Of a stretch of 64,000 bases of DNA, positions 18,130-26,600 are shown one piece after another. Origin of the DNA: Arenibacter echinorum (GTDB lineage Bacteria; Bacteroidota; Bacteroidia; Flavobacteriales; Flavobacteriaceae); assembly GCF_003259375.1 (NCBI RefSeq), contig NZ_QLLN01000004.1, forward strand, positions 124,001-188,000, read 5' to 3'. The position numbers and the translations under genes are program-made. Under the pieces are notes generated by a model that was given only the letters and a program-made list of their open reading frames with translations, ran no database searches and was not told where the DNA came from. How positions within the stretch are numbered: the first letter of the stretch is position 1; each line of letters opens with the position of its first letter.

Positions 18130-19475
18130 TTTTCGACTTTAGCGGTAGATTTTGTGGGTTGGTAATAATTGGGCGGAAAGCCATTGACCTGTCTCCAAAG
18201 TTCAAACCAAATGGGTACATCTTCCAGTAAGGCAAAAGTATTTGCGCCCGAACCTACCCTAATTTGGTTTGGCCAGGGTTCTTCCTCCGGATCCGGGGCC
18301 AACAAAACCCGATATTTTCCATTTTCACTTATAAAGGTTTCAACAGCTATTACCTTTCCCCCGTAGGTGCCATAAGAAATATTGGGCCAACCACTGAAAA
18401 CTATGGCAGGCCAACCATCGAATTGAATTCTTACCTTCTCCCCAATATGTATTAAAGGCAAATCCAATGGTTCCAAAAATGTTTCTACAGCCATATCATA
18501 ATCCGCCGGCATAATTCCAACAAGACGGTCTCCCTCCTTAAAAGTTTCCCCTATCCCACCTTGCAAGGCCTTATTGATAAACCCGCTTTGAGGCGCTCGT
18601 ATGTAGTACATTTCGTTGCGCATCTCGTAATTGGTAAATTCATTTTCAAGTTTGGTCACTTGCGCCTCGGAATCGTATTGACTTGATTGGGCGGTAAACA
18701 TATCGCTCTGCGCCTTAGAGATCTTATCCATATACTCCGCCTGTATACGATTAATCTCCATTTCGGCATTCAATACATCATTTTTAGCAACCAATAATTT
18801 GTTTTGCTGCGATATTAATTTGGCCTGGGTTTCTTGTAATTTTAAGCGTTTTTCCTCTACATCTGTAACGGCCTTTAAACCTTCTTTCTGTAATTGCTCT
18901 GTGCGGCCATATTGCCTTTCGGCTATACTGATATTGGTTTTCGCAGCTTCTAGATCTATACTATCGCTTTGTACTTTTAAATGGGATTGCATCAATTTAT
19001 TCTTGGCCTGTTCCAATTTCAGTTTCCTTTCATTGCCCAAGGCGGAAATTTGATTGTTCAACGCATTGACCTTGCCTTCGTAAGACCCTACGGCCATAGA
19101 TTTGGCATTTATTTGCTGCCTTGTTCGCTCTACCAATTGAGGGTCGAAATATTCATTCTTGATTTCGGAAATGAACATAATTGTATCCCCTTTTTCAACA
19201 AAATCGCCCTCCTGTACATACCACTTTTCTATTCTTCCTGGAATTGGGGATTGTATTGTCTGTGGTCTTTGATCCGGTTTCAAAGTGGTGAGAAAACCCA
19301 TCCCACGAATATTTTGCGTCCAAGGCAGAAAGAGAACGATAATTCCAAAAATAGCAGAGCCCAATAGAAACCGGTTAAAATGTTTATAATGCCTTTCGTG
19401 AAAGACCCTTTCGGTTGACTTATAACCCGTTAGGTGTACTGTTTTGTTCAGCGGATTGTTAGAAATATTCAGCAT
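18126..19475 (-). CDS. HlyD-family membrane-fusion protein
   Basis: A 449-residue periplasmic adaptor. A single membrane anchor lies at about 33-50. A lipoyl half-motif follows (GRIEKWYVQEGDFVEKGDTIMFI), then a long coiled coil (about 105-275, rich in Q/K/E heptads), the second lipoyl half (YYIRAPQSGFINKALQGGIGETFKEGDRLVGI) and a beta-barrel domain. It joins the inner-membrane ABC protein to the TolC channel. It lies 6 bp after the ABC gene and overlaps the TolC gene by 4 bp. Confidence 0.9.
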   Translation of the reverse strand: MLNISNNPLNKTVHLTGYKSTERVFHERHYKHFNRFLLGSAIFGIIVLFLPWTQNIRGMGFLTTLKPDQRPQTIQSPIPGRIEKWYVQEGDFVEKGDTIMFISEIKNEYFDPQLVERTRQQINAKSMAVGSYEGKVNALNNQISALGNERKLKLEQAKNKLMQSHLKVQSDSIDLEAAKTNISIAERQYGRTEQLQKEGLKAVTDVEEKRLKLQETQAKLISQQNKLLVAKNDVLNAEMEINRIQAEYMDKISKAQSDMFTAQSSQYDSEAQVTKLENEFTNYEMRNEMYYIRAPQSGFINKALQGGIGETFKEGDRLVGIMPADYDMAVETFLEPLDLPLIHIGEKVRIQFDGWPAIVFSGWPNISYGTYGGKVIAVETFISENGKYRVLLAPDPEEEPWPNQIRVGSGANTFALLEDVPIWFELWRQVNGFPPNYYQPTKSTAKVEK

Positions 19476-19481
19476 AGTTTC

Positions 19482-21149
19482 TTAAATTTTGGAAACGATC
19501 TTGCCGTCTTCCAAGGTTATTATGTTTTGGAAACGGTTCAACCATTTAGGATCCTGACTTACTACTATTAGCGACCAGGGATTTTTATCGTCCGTTAAGA
19601 ATTTTATAATCTTAACAGCCTCAACTTCATCAAATTGAATTAAGGGATCTTTCAATAATAACAGTTTTGGCTTCCTCACTATACTGCGTGCCAGGACTAT
19701 TTTTTTGGATACCGTAAATGGCATTTGTTGCCCCTCAGGATACACCATAGTGTTGATACCCTTTGGCTGCTCTTTTACATACTGCAGCAATCCAGTATTT
19801 TCCATGGCCCATTGCACGTCCTTTTCGCTAATACTCTTATCTCCAAAAGTTATATTATCCATAATAGTACCCTCAAATGGTTTTTCCTCAGTTAGGGATT
19901 GCCCTAAAAAGGAACGATAATGATTGGGGTTTATACCCTTCAGAGATACATTGTTGACATAAATATTCCCATCATCTGGCTGTATCAGGCCTGCAATAAG
20001 GCGCAATAGGGTCGACTTACCAGAACCGTTGGCCCCAAGAACCAATAAACGGGTTTTGGGATCTATTTTTAAGGATATGTCGTCCAATATATTCTTGCCT
20101 ATTTTTGATGCACCAAAGGACACCCTGTCCAGCTCCACATAAAATTCGTCCTCTTCATTTAATGGTTTTTCTCCTTGCTGCTCTTCTAAATCCTTATCCA
20201 CTACCTGTCCCAATTTTTCCAGAGATGTAAAAAGGTCGTAGAAGGTTTCCAAACTGCGGGTCAATTTCTCTACCGAACTGATAACCAAAAGGATGATGAT
20301 CTCCGCAGCTACGAACTGCCCAATGTTCATTTCCTGGTTTAGCACCAAAAGGCCCCCGATGAGCAATAGGCCAGCTGTTACCAATACCTTGAACCCGATC
20401 ATTTGTATAAACTGTATGACCAGAATTCGAAAATGACTCTCACGTGCCTCCAGGTAATCCAGCACCAGGGCATCGTTCTTGTCCAATGCGAGACTGGTCC
20501 TGCCGGAAAGTTTAAAACTAACCAAAGAGCGGGCAACTTCCTGTATCCAGTGTGCTACCTTGTACTTTCGCTTCGATTCCTCAAGGCTGGTATCCATCCC
20601 TTTTTGGGCGGTAAATTTGAAGACAACATATATAAGCAACAATAACAAAATTCCATAGACGATAAAAAACGGATGATAAAAAGACAAGAGGATCAACCCA
20701 AAGACAATCTGCAGTACAGCTGCGGGAAAATCCAATAAAATCTTTGCCAATCCCTTTTGAACATTGAGCGTATCAAAAAATCTATTGGCCAGTTCCGGCG
20801 GATAGTAATTTTGTAGTTCGCTCATCTTAATTTTAGGAAAACGGTACGTAAATTCGAACGACGCCCTTGTAAATATCTTCTGTTGAACATTCTCAATGAT
20901 ACGGATCTGCATTAATTGCAATAGGCCGCCAAAGGCCACCCCACCCGTTACCAGCACCACCAAAACCACCCATGAGGTACTTATCTCGGCACTTTGAATG
21001 AGATTGATAATAGCCTGAATACCCAAAGGCAAGGAAAGGTTGACGAGTCCTGCAAAAATGGCATAATAAAAGGTCTGCAAAACATCCCTTTTATCGAGTT
21101 TTAGCAGACCCAATAGCCGCTGCCAAGCGGTCAATACATTTTTAGCCAT
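19482..21149 (-). CDS. ABC exporter half-transporter with degenerate nucleotide-binding domain
   Basis: A 555-residue type I exporter half: about five to six membrane helices (25-310) and a C-terminal NBD (about 335-555), with no peptidase domain. Walker A is intact (GANGSGKST, 372-380) and the Q-loop glutamine is present (Q417). The other motifs are not: the signature LSGGQ is replaced by PFTVSKK (477-483), the Walker B Asp and catalytic Glu read K500-D501 (LLLLKD), and the H-switch histidine is Q532. No second ABC gene is in the operon, so a homodimer would have two degraded sites. It may bind ATP without normal turnover or hydrolyse slowly. The start overlaps the TetR gene end by 8 bp. Confidence 0.88.
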   Translation of the reverse strand: MAKNVLTAWQRLLGLLKLDKRDVLQTFYYAIFAGLVNLSLPLGIQAIINLIQSAEISTSWVVLVVLVTGGVAFGGLLQLMQIRIIENVQQKIFTRASFEFTYRFPKIKMSELQNYYPPELANRFFDTLNVQKGLAKILLDFPAAVLQIVFGLILLSFYHPFFIVYGILLLLLIYVVFKFTAQKGMDTSLEESKRKYKVAHWIQEVARSLVSFKLSGRTSLALDKNDALVLDYLEARESHFRILVIQFIQMIGFKVLVTAGLLLIGGLLVLNQEMNIGQFVAAEIIILLVISSVEKLTRSLETFYDLFTSLEKLGQVVDKDLEEQQGEKPLNEEDEFYVELDRVSFGASKIGKNILDDISLKIDPKTRLLVLGANGSGKSTLLRLIAGLIQPDDGNIYVNNVSLKGINPNHYRSFLGQSLTEEKPFEGTIMDNITFGDKSISEKDVQWAMENTGLLQYVKEQPKGINTMVYPEGQQMPFTVSKKIVLARSIVRKPKLLLLKDPLIQFDEVEAVKIIKFLTDDKNPWSLIVVSQDPKWLNRFQNIITLEDGKIVSKI

Positions 21150-21828
21150 TTTGTTTTGCCTTTAAAGTGTGAAATACTAAATCAGTGAAATATTTGGTAG
21201 TATCCCCTTTCTCATGACAGTCGGTGAGTGATGGAAAATGATCCTTTAAAAAATACTGGTGCAGTGAACCTTCCAAAATAGTACTTGCTAAACTAGAAGG
21301 ATACTTGTATTCAGAATCTACCGCATGTATCATTTCATTAAAGCGCTCTATCATTCTCTTGTAGATAACAAAATAGCCCTCCTTATTTTCTGTATCTATT
21401 TCTTTGGTCAAATACGATTTTGAATATTCGTTGATTACTATATTGCTCAACAAGACTTCATTAATGTGGGAGAAAGCGGAATCCTTTACCGTGGGACGGG
21501 TAACAATTTCTATCGCCTTTTTTAATTTTTCAGAAGTGTCGCCAATACTATTGGTCGCAAAGACCAACTGATACTCCAACCAACCCCAATACCAAGAGGT
21601 AAGGTACAAGAGCAACTTGTGCTTGTTCTCAAAGTAACGGTATATTGAACTTTCATTGGAACCAATTTGGAGACCCAACTTTTTAAAGGTAAACCCCTCA
21701 AATCCAATATCGTTTATCATTAAGATACTTTGTTCAATAATCCGCTTCCCCAAATCCGAAGACGCTGGATCCTTAACAAAGATCTTATCATTTATTTTAA
21801 TTGTGACTGACCCAAATAGACGTTCCAT
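21142..21828 (-). CDS. TetR-family transcriptional regulator
   Basis: A 228-residue regulator with a TetR-like N-terminal HTH at about residues 25-75 (GKRIIEQSILMINDIGFEGFTFKKLGLQIGSNESSIYRYFENKHKLL) and a helical ligand-binding part. It is the first gene of the operon with the ABC, HlyD and TolC genes, and its own promoter carries strong palindromes, so it most likely represses the whole operon in response to an exported compound. Ligand unknown. Confidence 0.88.
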   Translation of the reverse strand: MERLFGSVTIKINDKIFVKDPASSDLGKRIIEQSILMINDIGFEGFTFKKLGLQIGSNESSIYRYFENKHKLLLYLTSWYWGWLEYQLVFATNSIGDTSEKLKKAIEIVTRPTVKDSAFSHINEVLLSNIVINEYSKSYLTKEIDTENKEGYFVIYKRMIERFNEMIHAVDSEYKYPSSLASTILEGSLHQYFLKDHFPSLTDCHEKGDTTKYFTDLVFHTLKAKQNG

Positions 21829-21847
21829 ACTTAAATTTTTACACTCG

Positions 21848-21882
21848 CAAATATAATAGTATTACTATCAATATATGATAGT
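21848..21882 (-). promoter_or_regulatory. Promoter -7 element with TetR-type operator palindromes
   Basis: On the minus strand, TATATTTG (21848-21855) is a perfect match to the Bacteroidota -7 consensus. Directly upstream of it lie two overlapping perfect palindromes: ATAGTATTACTAT (21856-21868) and ACTATCAATATATGATAGT (21864-21882). They occupy the space between the -33 and -7 positions, the expected place for a TetR-family repressor. Confidence 0.7.
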
Positions 21883-21969
21883 TTAACAGCTATTTAACAT
21901 CAGTAAAACTGTTTTATTGGCCCGAAGAATACTTTGGACGGATCAGTAATATTAACAAAACCAACCCTT

Positions 21970-22327
21970 TAAGTCATTATGTTCCCTATATATTCTGTGT
22001 AAGTATTGGTGCCAAGCCATGGACGTTAAAAGTTATTCTTCAAAAGGCAATACGGTAAGAGACAATGATGTTTGGAACGGCTAAAATGCCCCCATAATGC
22101 AAAAAAAATACAATTGGGGATGGTGCCCAATTGCAGGTAATTCAAAGTTTACCAAAGAGGCTAACGCTTATAGCGTAGTGGGCGGCAATCCAGCCCAGTT
22201 GATACACAAGCGCTTTTCCGAAGCGAATATTGCCCAATTATTCAAACTGCAAGGTGGGATTGGCCCATTGAAAAAATTAAGCCTAATCTCCAAAATTGCA
22301 AATTCTGTAAGGCTAAATAGTTTTTAG
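21970..22327 (+). pseudogene. Relic of a CatB-type acetyltransferase gene
   Basis: The DNA follows the intact acetyltransferase gene from about its codon 80 to the stop, with small deletions and frameshifts. Recognisable pieces are GGCAATACGGTA...GATGTTTGGA near 22045-22078, an in-frame TAA directly after, and the protein segment SVVGGNPAQLIHKRFSEA near 22160-22220. The 5' third is absent; the TetR gene and its promoter occupy the place where it would lie. Together with the SDR relic at 16402 it marks an old second copy of the SDR-CatB pair. Confidence 0.85.
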
Positions 22328-22362
22328 CTGTTGGTATAATGTTAGGGAACTAATAATAGATA

Positions 22363-23952
22363 CTACTTCATTATCCTCGTCAACTGAAAATATCTTTTAT
22401 AGGTATCTGGGATATCCGCAATATCCAATAGACAACCTTCCTCCATATAAGGATAAATTTCATCATAGGTCTTTACAATGTACATGCCCACCCTCTTACT
22501 AATATGTTCGCGTCTCAAATCTTTAGGGCCGTCAAGGCCTGCTGCTGCAATCAATTCCAAAAAACTATGAATAGTGGCTTCGTGATAATTTTTTGCCCTT
22601 GGCGCCTTGTCATCCACCACCAGCCCCCTAACAAGCGATCTATTCTGAGTGGCAACCCCAGTAGGGCAAGTATTCATATTACATTGCAGGGCTTGAATGC
22701 AACCTATGGACAACATCATTGCACGGGCACTGTTGCAACCATCGGCTCCCAGTGCTAGAGCCCTTGCCATATGAAATCCGGTTATTATCTTTCCTGCAAC
22801 AATTACCTTTATATCATTTTTCAATCCGAAACCCACCAAGGTATCATATACAAAAATCAGTCCTTCCCTTAGGGGCATGCCCATGGTATTCGAAAATTCG
22901 ACAGGAGCGGCACCAGTACCACCTTCCCCTCCATCCACGGTAATAAAATCTGGCGTTATACCAGTATAGATCATGGCCTCACAAAAATCCATAAATTCCT
23001 GTTTCCTACCAATGCACAATTTAAACCCAATGGGTTTTCCATCGGACAGGTCGCGCAATTTCTTAATGAAATACATGAATTGTATGGGGTCTGCAAAAGC
23101 GGAATGCGAGGGAGGGGAATGAACGGCAATACCCGGTTTTATATGTCTTATTTTTGCAATTTCCTCTGTATTCTTTATGGCCGGCAAAATTCCACCATGA
23201 CCGGGCTTCGCCCCTTGTGATAGTTTTATTTCGATCATTTTAACCGATGGCCGTAGGGCATTTTCACGAAACGTTTTTTCATTAAAAGTACCATCATCGT
23301 TTCTACAGCCGAAATACCCGGTACCAATCTGCCAGATCAGGTCGCCCCCATATTTCAGATGATGATCACTGATACCACCCTCGCCCGTATTATGGGCAAA
23401 ATTCCCCATTTTAGCACCCTTGTTCAAGGCCATAATGGCATTGTCGCTCAAAGAACCGAAACTCATGGCCGAAATATTCAAAAGACTAGAAGAATAGGGT
23501 TGTTTACAATCCTTGCCACCGATCAACAACCTAGGGAACTCCCCAATATCCTTTGGATTATTCTTTGCATACATGGAATGTTCCATCCATTCATATCCAG
23601 AGTGGTACAGATCCATCTGCGTACCAAAAGGCTCGGTATCTGTCTCCCCTTTTGCCCTTCTGTAGATTACCGACCTTAAAATACGGTTCAAGGGCCTTCC
23701 CTCGGTATCGGTCTCCACAAAATATTGCATGATCTCTGGGCGTATGGATTCCAATACATACCTAAACCGACCGATCAACGGAAAGTTGCGCCTTATGGTA
23801 TGGCGTTTTTGAAAGATGTCAAAGATGCCCATCAAAATTAATGGTCCAACCAATATGAAACTCCATAAAATAGGAGTCCAGAAAAAAGCGATGCAAATAA
23901 TAGCAATGACAACTATGGTTGAGATAAGAATAAAACGTTCACGGACTTTCAT
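22363..23952 (-). CDS. FMN-binding glutamate synthase-family protein
   Basis: A 529-residue protein with one or two N-terminal membrane helices (about 8-40) and a glutamate synthase-type TIM barrel. The barrel shows MSFGSLSDNAIMALNKGA, GEGGISDHH, QGAKPGHGGILPA, VDGGEGGTGAAP and the cysteine cluster CNMNTCPTGVATQ that binds the 3Fe-4S centre in GltS. The amidotransferase and GXGXG domains of full glutamate synthase are absent. These stand-alone proteins are common in Bacteroidota; ferredoxin-linked glutamate formation is not proven for them. Monocistronic, convergent with nothing and upstream of tRNA-Leu. Confidence 0.9.
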   Translation of the reverse strand: MKVRERFILISTIVVIAIICIAFFWTPILWSFILVGPLILMGIFDIFQKRHTIRRNFPLIGRFRYVLESIRPEIMQYFVETDTEGRPLNRILRSVIYRRAKGETDTEPFGTQMDLYHSGYEWMEHSMYAKNNPKDIGEFPRLLIGGKDCKQPYSSSLLNISAMSFGSLSDNAIMALNKGAKMGNFAHNTGEGGISDHHLKYGGDLIWQIGTGYFGCRNDDGTFNEKTFRENALRPSVKMIEIKLSQGAKPGHGGILPAIKNTEEIAKIRHIKPGIAVHSPPSHSAFADPIQFMYFIKKLRDLSDGKPIGFKLCIGRKQEFMDFCEAMIYTGITPDFITVDGGEGGTGAAPVEFSNTMGMPLREGLIFVYDTLVGFGLKNDIKVIVAGKIITGFHMARALALGADGCNSARAMMLSIGCIQALQCNMNTCPTGVATQNRSLVRGLVVDDKAPRAKNYHEATIHSFLELIAAAGLDGPKDLRREHISKRVGMYIVKTYDEIYPYMEEGCLLDIADIPDTYKRYFQLTRIMK

Positions 23953-24190
23953 AGGAAGGCATATTAGGTTAACAACAAAAATAAGAAACAGATTTGTATT
24001 GTTGAAGTCTAATATACAGGGTTAATTAATAAGAAAATTAAAATCAGTCCAGTGTTTTTTTTCCGATGTAAAAATGAACAGAACACGAACTTTGGGATGG
24101 TTTAATAGAACTATTTCAAATGCAAACACAACTTTTGGGATTGATCCATCCTTCTCGCCTCTTCAGCGATAAAATTTGGGCATAAAAAAA

Positions 24191-24213
24191 CCTCCGTAAA
24201 CGGAGGTTTTTTT
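24191..24213 (-). terminator. Rho-independent terminator after tRNA-Leu
   Basis: CCTCCG and CGGAGG form a perfect 6-bp stem with a TAAA loop. A-rich sequence on one side and seven T on the other make it usable in both directions; on the minus strand it follows the tRNA end by about 8 bases. Confidence 0.85.
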
Positions 24214-24220
24214 CTTGTTG

Positions 24221-24302
24221 TACAGGCGGAGAGACTCGAACTCTCACACCTCACGGCACTAGATCCTAAGTCTAGCGTGTCTACCAATTCCACCACGCCT
24301 GC
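24221..24302 (-). tRNA. tRNA-Leu (anticodon TAG)
   Basis: The minus strand folds as a class II tRNA of 82 nt. The acceptor stem GCAGGCG pairs with CGCCTGT (one G-U), the D-arm contains GGTAGACAC, the anticodon stem CTAGA/TCTAG encloses the loop CTTAGGA with anticodon TAG, a variable arm follows, and GTTCGAGTC is the T-loop. The discriminator is A and CCA is not encoded. It reads the CUA codon. Confidence 0.95.
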
Positions 24303-24413
24303 ATTGACTCCGATTATTATCGGGATGCAAATATAAAGTAATTTTTCAATTTTAAAATACTTAGGCATTAAAAAGTTCTTTTTTGTAAATTTAGCCTTCA
24401 ATTAAATCAATTT

Positions 24414-25802
24414 ATGCACGACATTACGGAGTACCTAGCTAAAAACAAAGAACGTTTTATTAACGAATTGATACAACTCTTAAAGATACCCTCGGTAAGT
24501 GCCGACCCTGCTTATTCACAGGACGTTATCAATGCTTCTGAAGCCGTAAAGGCTTCACTTTTGGAAGCTGGCTGCGACACGGTAGAGATCTGTGAAACCA
24601 ATGGATACCCCATAGTTTACGGGGAAAAAATAATAAATCCAGAATTGCCTACCATATTGGTTTATGGTCATTATGACGTTCAACCAGCAGATCCCATAGA
24701 CCTTTGGAACTCCCCTCCATTTGAACCGGTTATAAAATCCACCGACGTTCACCCCGAAGGGGCCATTTTTGCAAGAGGCGCCTGCGATGACAAGGGACAA
24801 ATGTATATGCACGTAAAGGCCTTGGAATTTATGGTAAAAACCTACCAATTGCCCTGCAACGTAAAATTTATGATTGAAGGGGAAGAGGAAGTCGGAAGCG
24901 AGAATTTGGGCACTTTTGTAGCCGAAAACAAAGAAAAACTTACAAACGACATCATCTTAATTTCAGATACCGGCATGATTGCCAATAATGTGCCTTCCAT
25001 AACCACAGGTTTACGGGGACTTAGCTATGTGGAAGTAGAGGTTACAGGGCCTAACAGGGATTTGCACTCAGGCCTATACGGCGGAGCTGTGGCCAATCCC
25101 ATCAATGTATTGACCAAAATGATTGCTGCACTTCACGATGAAAACAACCATATCACCATCCCTGGATTCTATGACAAGGTGGAAGAGCTTTCCAAGGAAG
25201 AACGTGCAGAAATGGCCAAGGCACCTTTTAGCTTGGAGAACTACAAAAAAGCCTTGGATATAAACGCGGTTTACGGTGAAAAGGGTTATACCACCAACGA
25301 ACGCAATTCCATTAGACCTACCTTGGACGTTAACGGAATTTGGGGCGGATATATAGGTGCGGGAGCAAAAACCGTAATTGCCAGTAAAGCCTATGCTAAA
25401 ATTTCCATGCGCTTGGTGCCACATCAGGATTGGAAAGAGATAACCGAGTTGTTCAAAACCCATTTCGAAAGTCTGGCCCCAGACGGTGTAACCGTTAAGG
25501 TTACCCCCCATCACGGTGGACAAGGCTATGTAACGCCCATAGACAATAATGGCTATAAAGCCGCATCCAAAGCCTACGAAACTACCTTTGGCAAGACCCC
25601 AATACCTCAGCGTAGCGGAGGCAGTATCCCCATTGTTTCCCTTTTCGAGAAAGAGTTGAAAAGTAAGACCATACTTATGGGATTCGGCTTGGATAGTGAT
25701 GCCATACATTCGCCCAACGAGCATTTTGGCGTTTGGAATTATCTAAAGGGCATAGAGACCATTCCGTATTTTTATTACTATTTCACGGAACTCTCCAAAT
25801 AA
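24414..25802 (+). CDS. M20-family dipeptidase
   Basis: A 462-residue zinc aminoacyl dipeptidase of the carnosinase/CNDP type. Metal and catalytic residues are visible: H86-Y-D88 (VYGHYDVQP), D125-D126 (GACDDKGQ) and the E157-E-E-V-G segment (EGEEEVGS), plus the GDLHSG-like motif NRDLHSGLYGG in the dimerisation domain and the late SGGSIPIV and HSPNE histidine. No signal peptide, so cytosolic hydrolysis of dipeptides. The length fits the family (about 450-475). Confidence 0.92.
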   Translation: MHDITEYLAKNKERFINELIQLLKIPSVSADPAYSQDVINASEAVKASLLEAGCDTVEICETNGYPIVYGEKIINPELPTILVYGHYDVQPADPIDLWNSPPFEPVIKSTDVHPEGAIFARGACDDKGQMYMHVKALEFMVKTYQLPCNVKFMIEGEEEVGSENLGTFVAENKEKLTNDIILISDTGMIANNVPSITTGLRGLSYVEVEVTGPNRDLHSGLYGGAVANPINVLTKMIAALHDENNHITIPGFYDKVEELSKEERAEMAKAPFSLENYKKALDINAVYGEKGYTTNERNSIRPTLDVNGIWGGYIGAGAKTVIASKAYAKISMRLVPHQDWKEITELFKTHFESLAPDGVTVKVTPHHGGQGYVTPIDNNGYKAASKAYETTFGKTPIPQRSGGSIPIVSLFEKELKSKTILMGFGLDSDAIHSPNEHFGVWNYLKGIETIPYFYYYFTELSK

Positions 25803-25965
25803 ATAACAACCTTCCATTAAAGCAGGGTCGGGTCCCTAATTCTCCCGACACTGCCCTGGGAGAAGGTTTTCCATTTATTCCCACATACACTATTCTTTTT
25901 CTTTTGGGCGTTCCCCTAGAGGGTCGCTCTTTCCGCTATATCTTTTTTGGCTCATATCAAGCAGT

Positions 25966-26045
25966 CCTGCAAGGTTTTGGAAACCTTGTAGGACTTGAGC
26001 CCCTAACTAACCGTGATACCTACAAGGTTTTAGAAACCTTGCAGG
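25966..26045. repeat. Pair of CCTGCAAGG palindromic repeats
   Basis: Two hairpins, 25966-25992 (CCTGCAAGG-loop-CCTTGTAGG) and 26019-26045 (CCTACAAGG-loop-CCTTGCAGG). Each stem has one G-U or A-C position, and the two copies are inverted relative to each other. The same family recurs between 28.8 and 30.8 kb. Confidence 0.9.
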
Positions 26046-26089
26046 AGTCAGGCCAAAAAAGGATGCCGCTGCAATAGCTAACGCTAAAT

Positions 26090-26127
26090 CAATTAACAAT
26101 AAACAATTGGCAATAAACAATCTTTAA
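26090..26127. repeat. AACAAT-type short tandem motif
   Basis: Tandem degenerate units of the type AACAATTAACAAT/GGCAATAAACAAT. The same motif brackets the four-helix-bundle gene at 43569-43934. Confidence 0.6.
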
Positions 26128-26171
26128 CCCTCAACGCTTTAACACTTCACTAGACCCCAAATATTAACACC

Positions 26172-26213
26172 TCTACACTTGTAGAATCAAAAAATTTGTT
26201 CTATGTTTGTAGA
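26172..26213 (+). promoter_or_regulatory. BlaI-regulated promoter with two operators
   Basis: TTG (26179-26181) and TATGTTTG (26202-26209) are 20 bp apart and match the Bacteroidota -33/-7 promoter. TCTACACTTGTAGA (26172-26185) covers the -33 element and contains TACA-N2-TGTA, the core known for BlaI/MecI/CopY operators. A related but less perfect TCTATGTTTGTAGA (26200-26213) covers the -7 element. Centre spacing is 28 bp. This predicts autoregulation of the downstream blaI-blaR1 pair. Confidence 0.8.
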
Positions 26214-26232
26214 GCAAATAATATTTTTACAA

Positions 26233-26598
26233 ATGAAATTATCTAAAACAGAAGAAGAATTAATGAACCACCTCTGGAAGCTGAACAAAGCTTTCATGAA
26301 GGATCTGTTGGAAGTGTACCCTGAACCCAAACCCGCCACCACTACCGTGGCTACCTTGTTAAAGCGAATGACGGACAAAGGCTTTGTTGGGTATAACTTG
26401 TTTGGAAACGCTAGACAATACTACCCTTTGGTAAAGAAAAAAGACTATTTCTCCAAACATTTGAACGGACTCATTAAAACCTTTTTTAACGATAGTACCT
26501 CACAATTTGCCTCTTTTTTTGCCCAAGAAACCGATCTTAGCAAGGAAGAATTGGAAGAATTAAGAAATTTGATCGATACAGAAATTAAAAACAAATAG
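26233..26598 (+). CDS. BlaI/MecI/CopY-family repressor (pair 1)
   Basis: A 121-residue winged-helix repressor if started at the ATG at 26233. This start is chosen because an in-frame ATG at 26203 lies inside the promoter -7 element. The HTH (EEELMNHLWKLNKAFMKDLLEVYPEPKPATTTVATLLKRMTDKGFVGY) is typical; the C-terminal dimerisation part contains the segment cleaved in homologues. It precedes the M56 gene by 2 bp. Inducer unknown: in Bacteroidota such pairs are often not linked to beta-lactam resistance. Confidence 0.9.
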   Translation: MKLSKTEEELMNHLWKLNKAFMKDLLEVYPEPKPATTTVATLLKRMTDKGFVGYNLFGNARQYYPLVKKKDYFSKHLNGLIKTFFNDSTSQFASFFAQETDLSKEELEELRNLIDTEIKNK

Positions 26599-26600
26599 CC

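Noticed and set aside
25074-25724. A 216-codon open frame on the minus strand within the dipeptidase gene
   Set aside because: It is antisense to a well-supported enzyme, its translation is low-complexity in hydrophobic and aromatic residues, and it has no promoter or family pattern.
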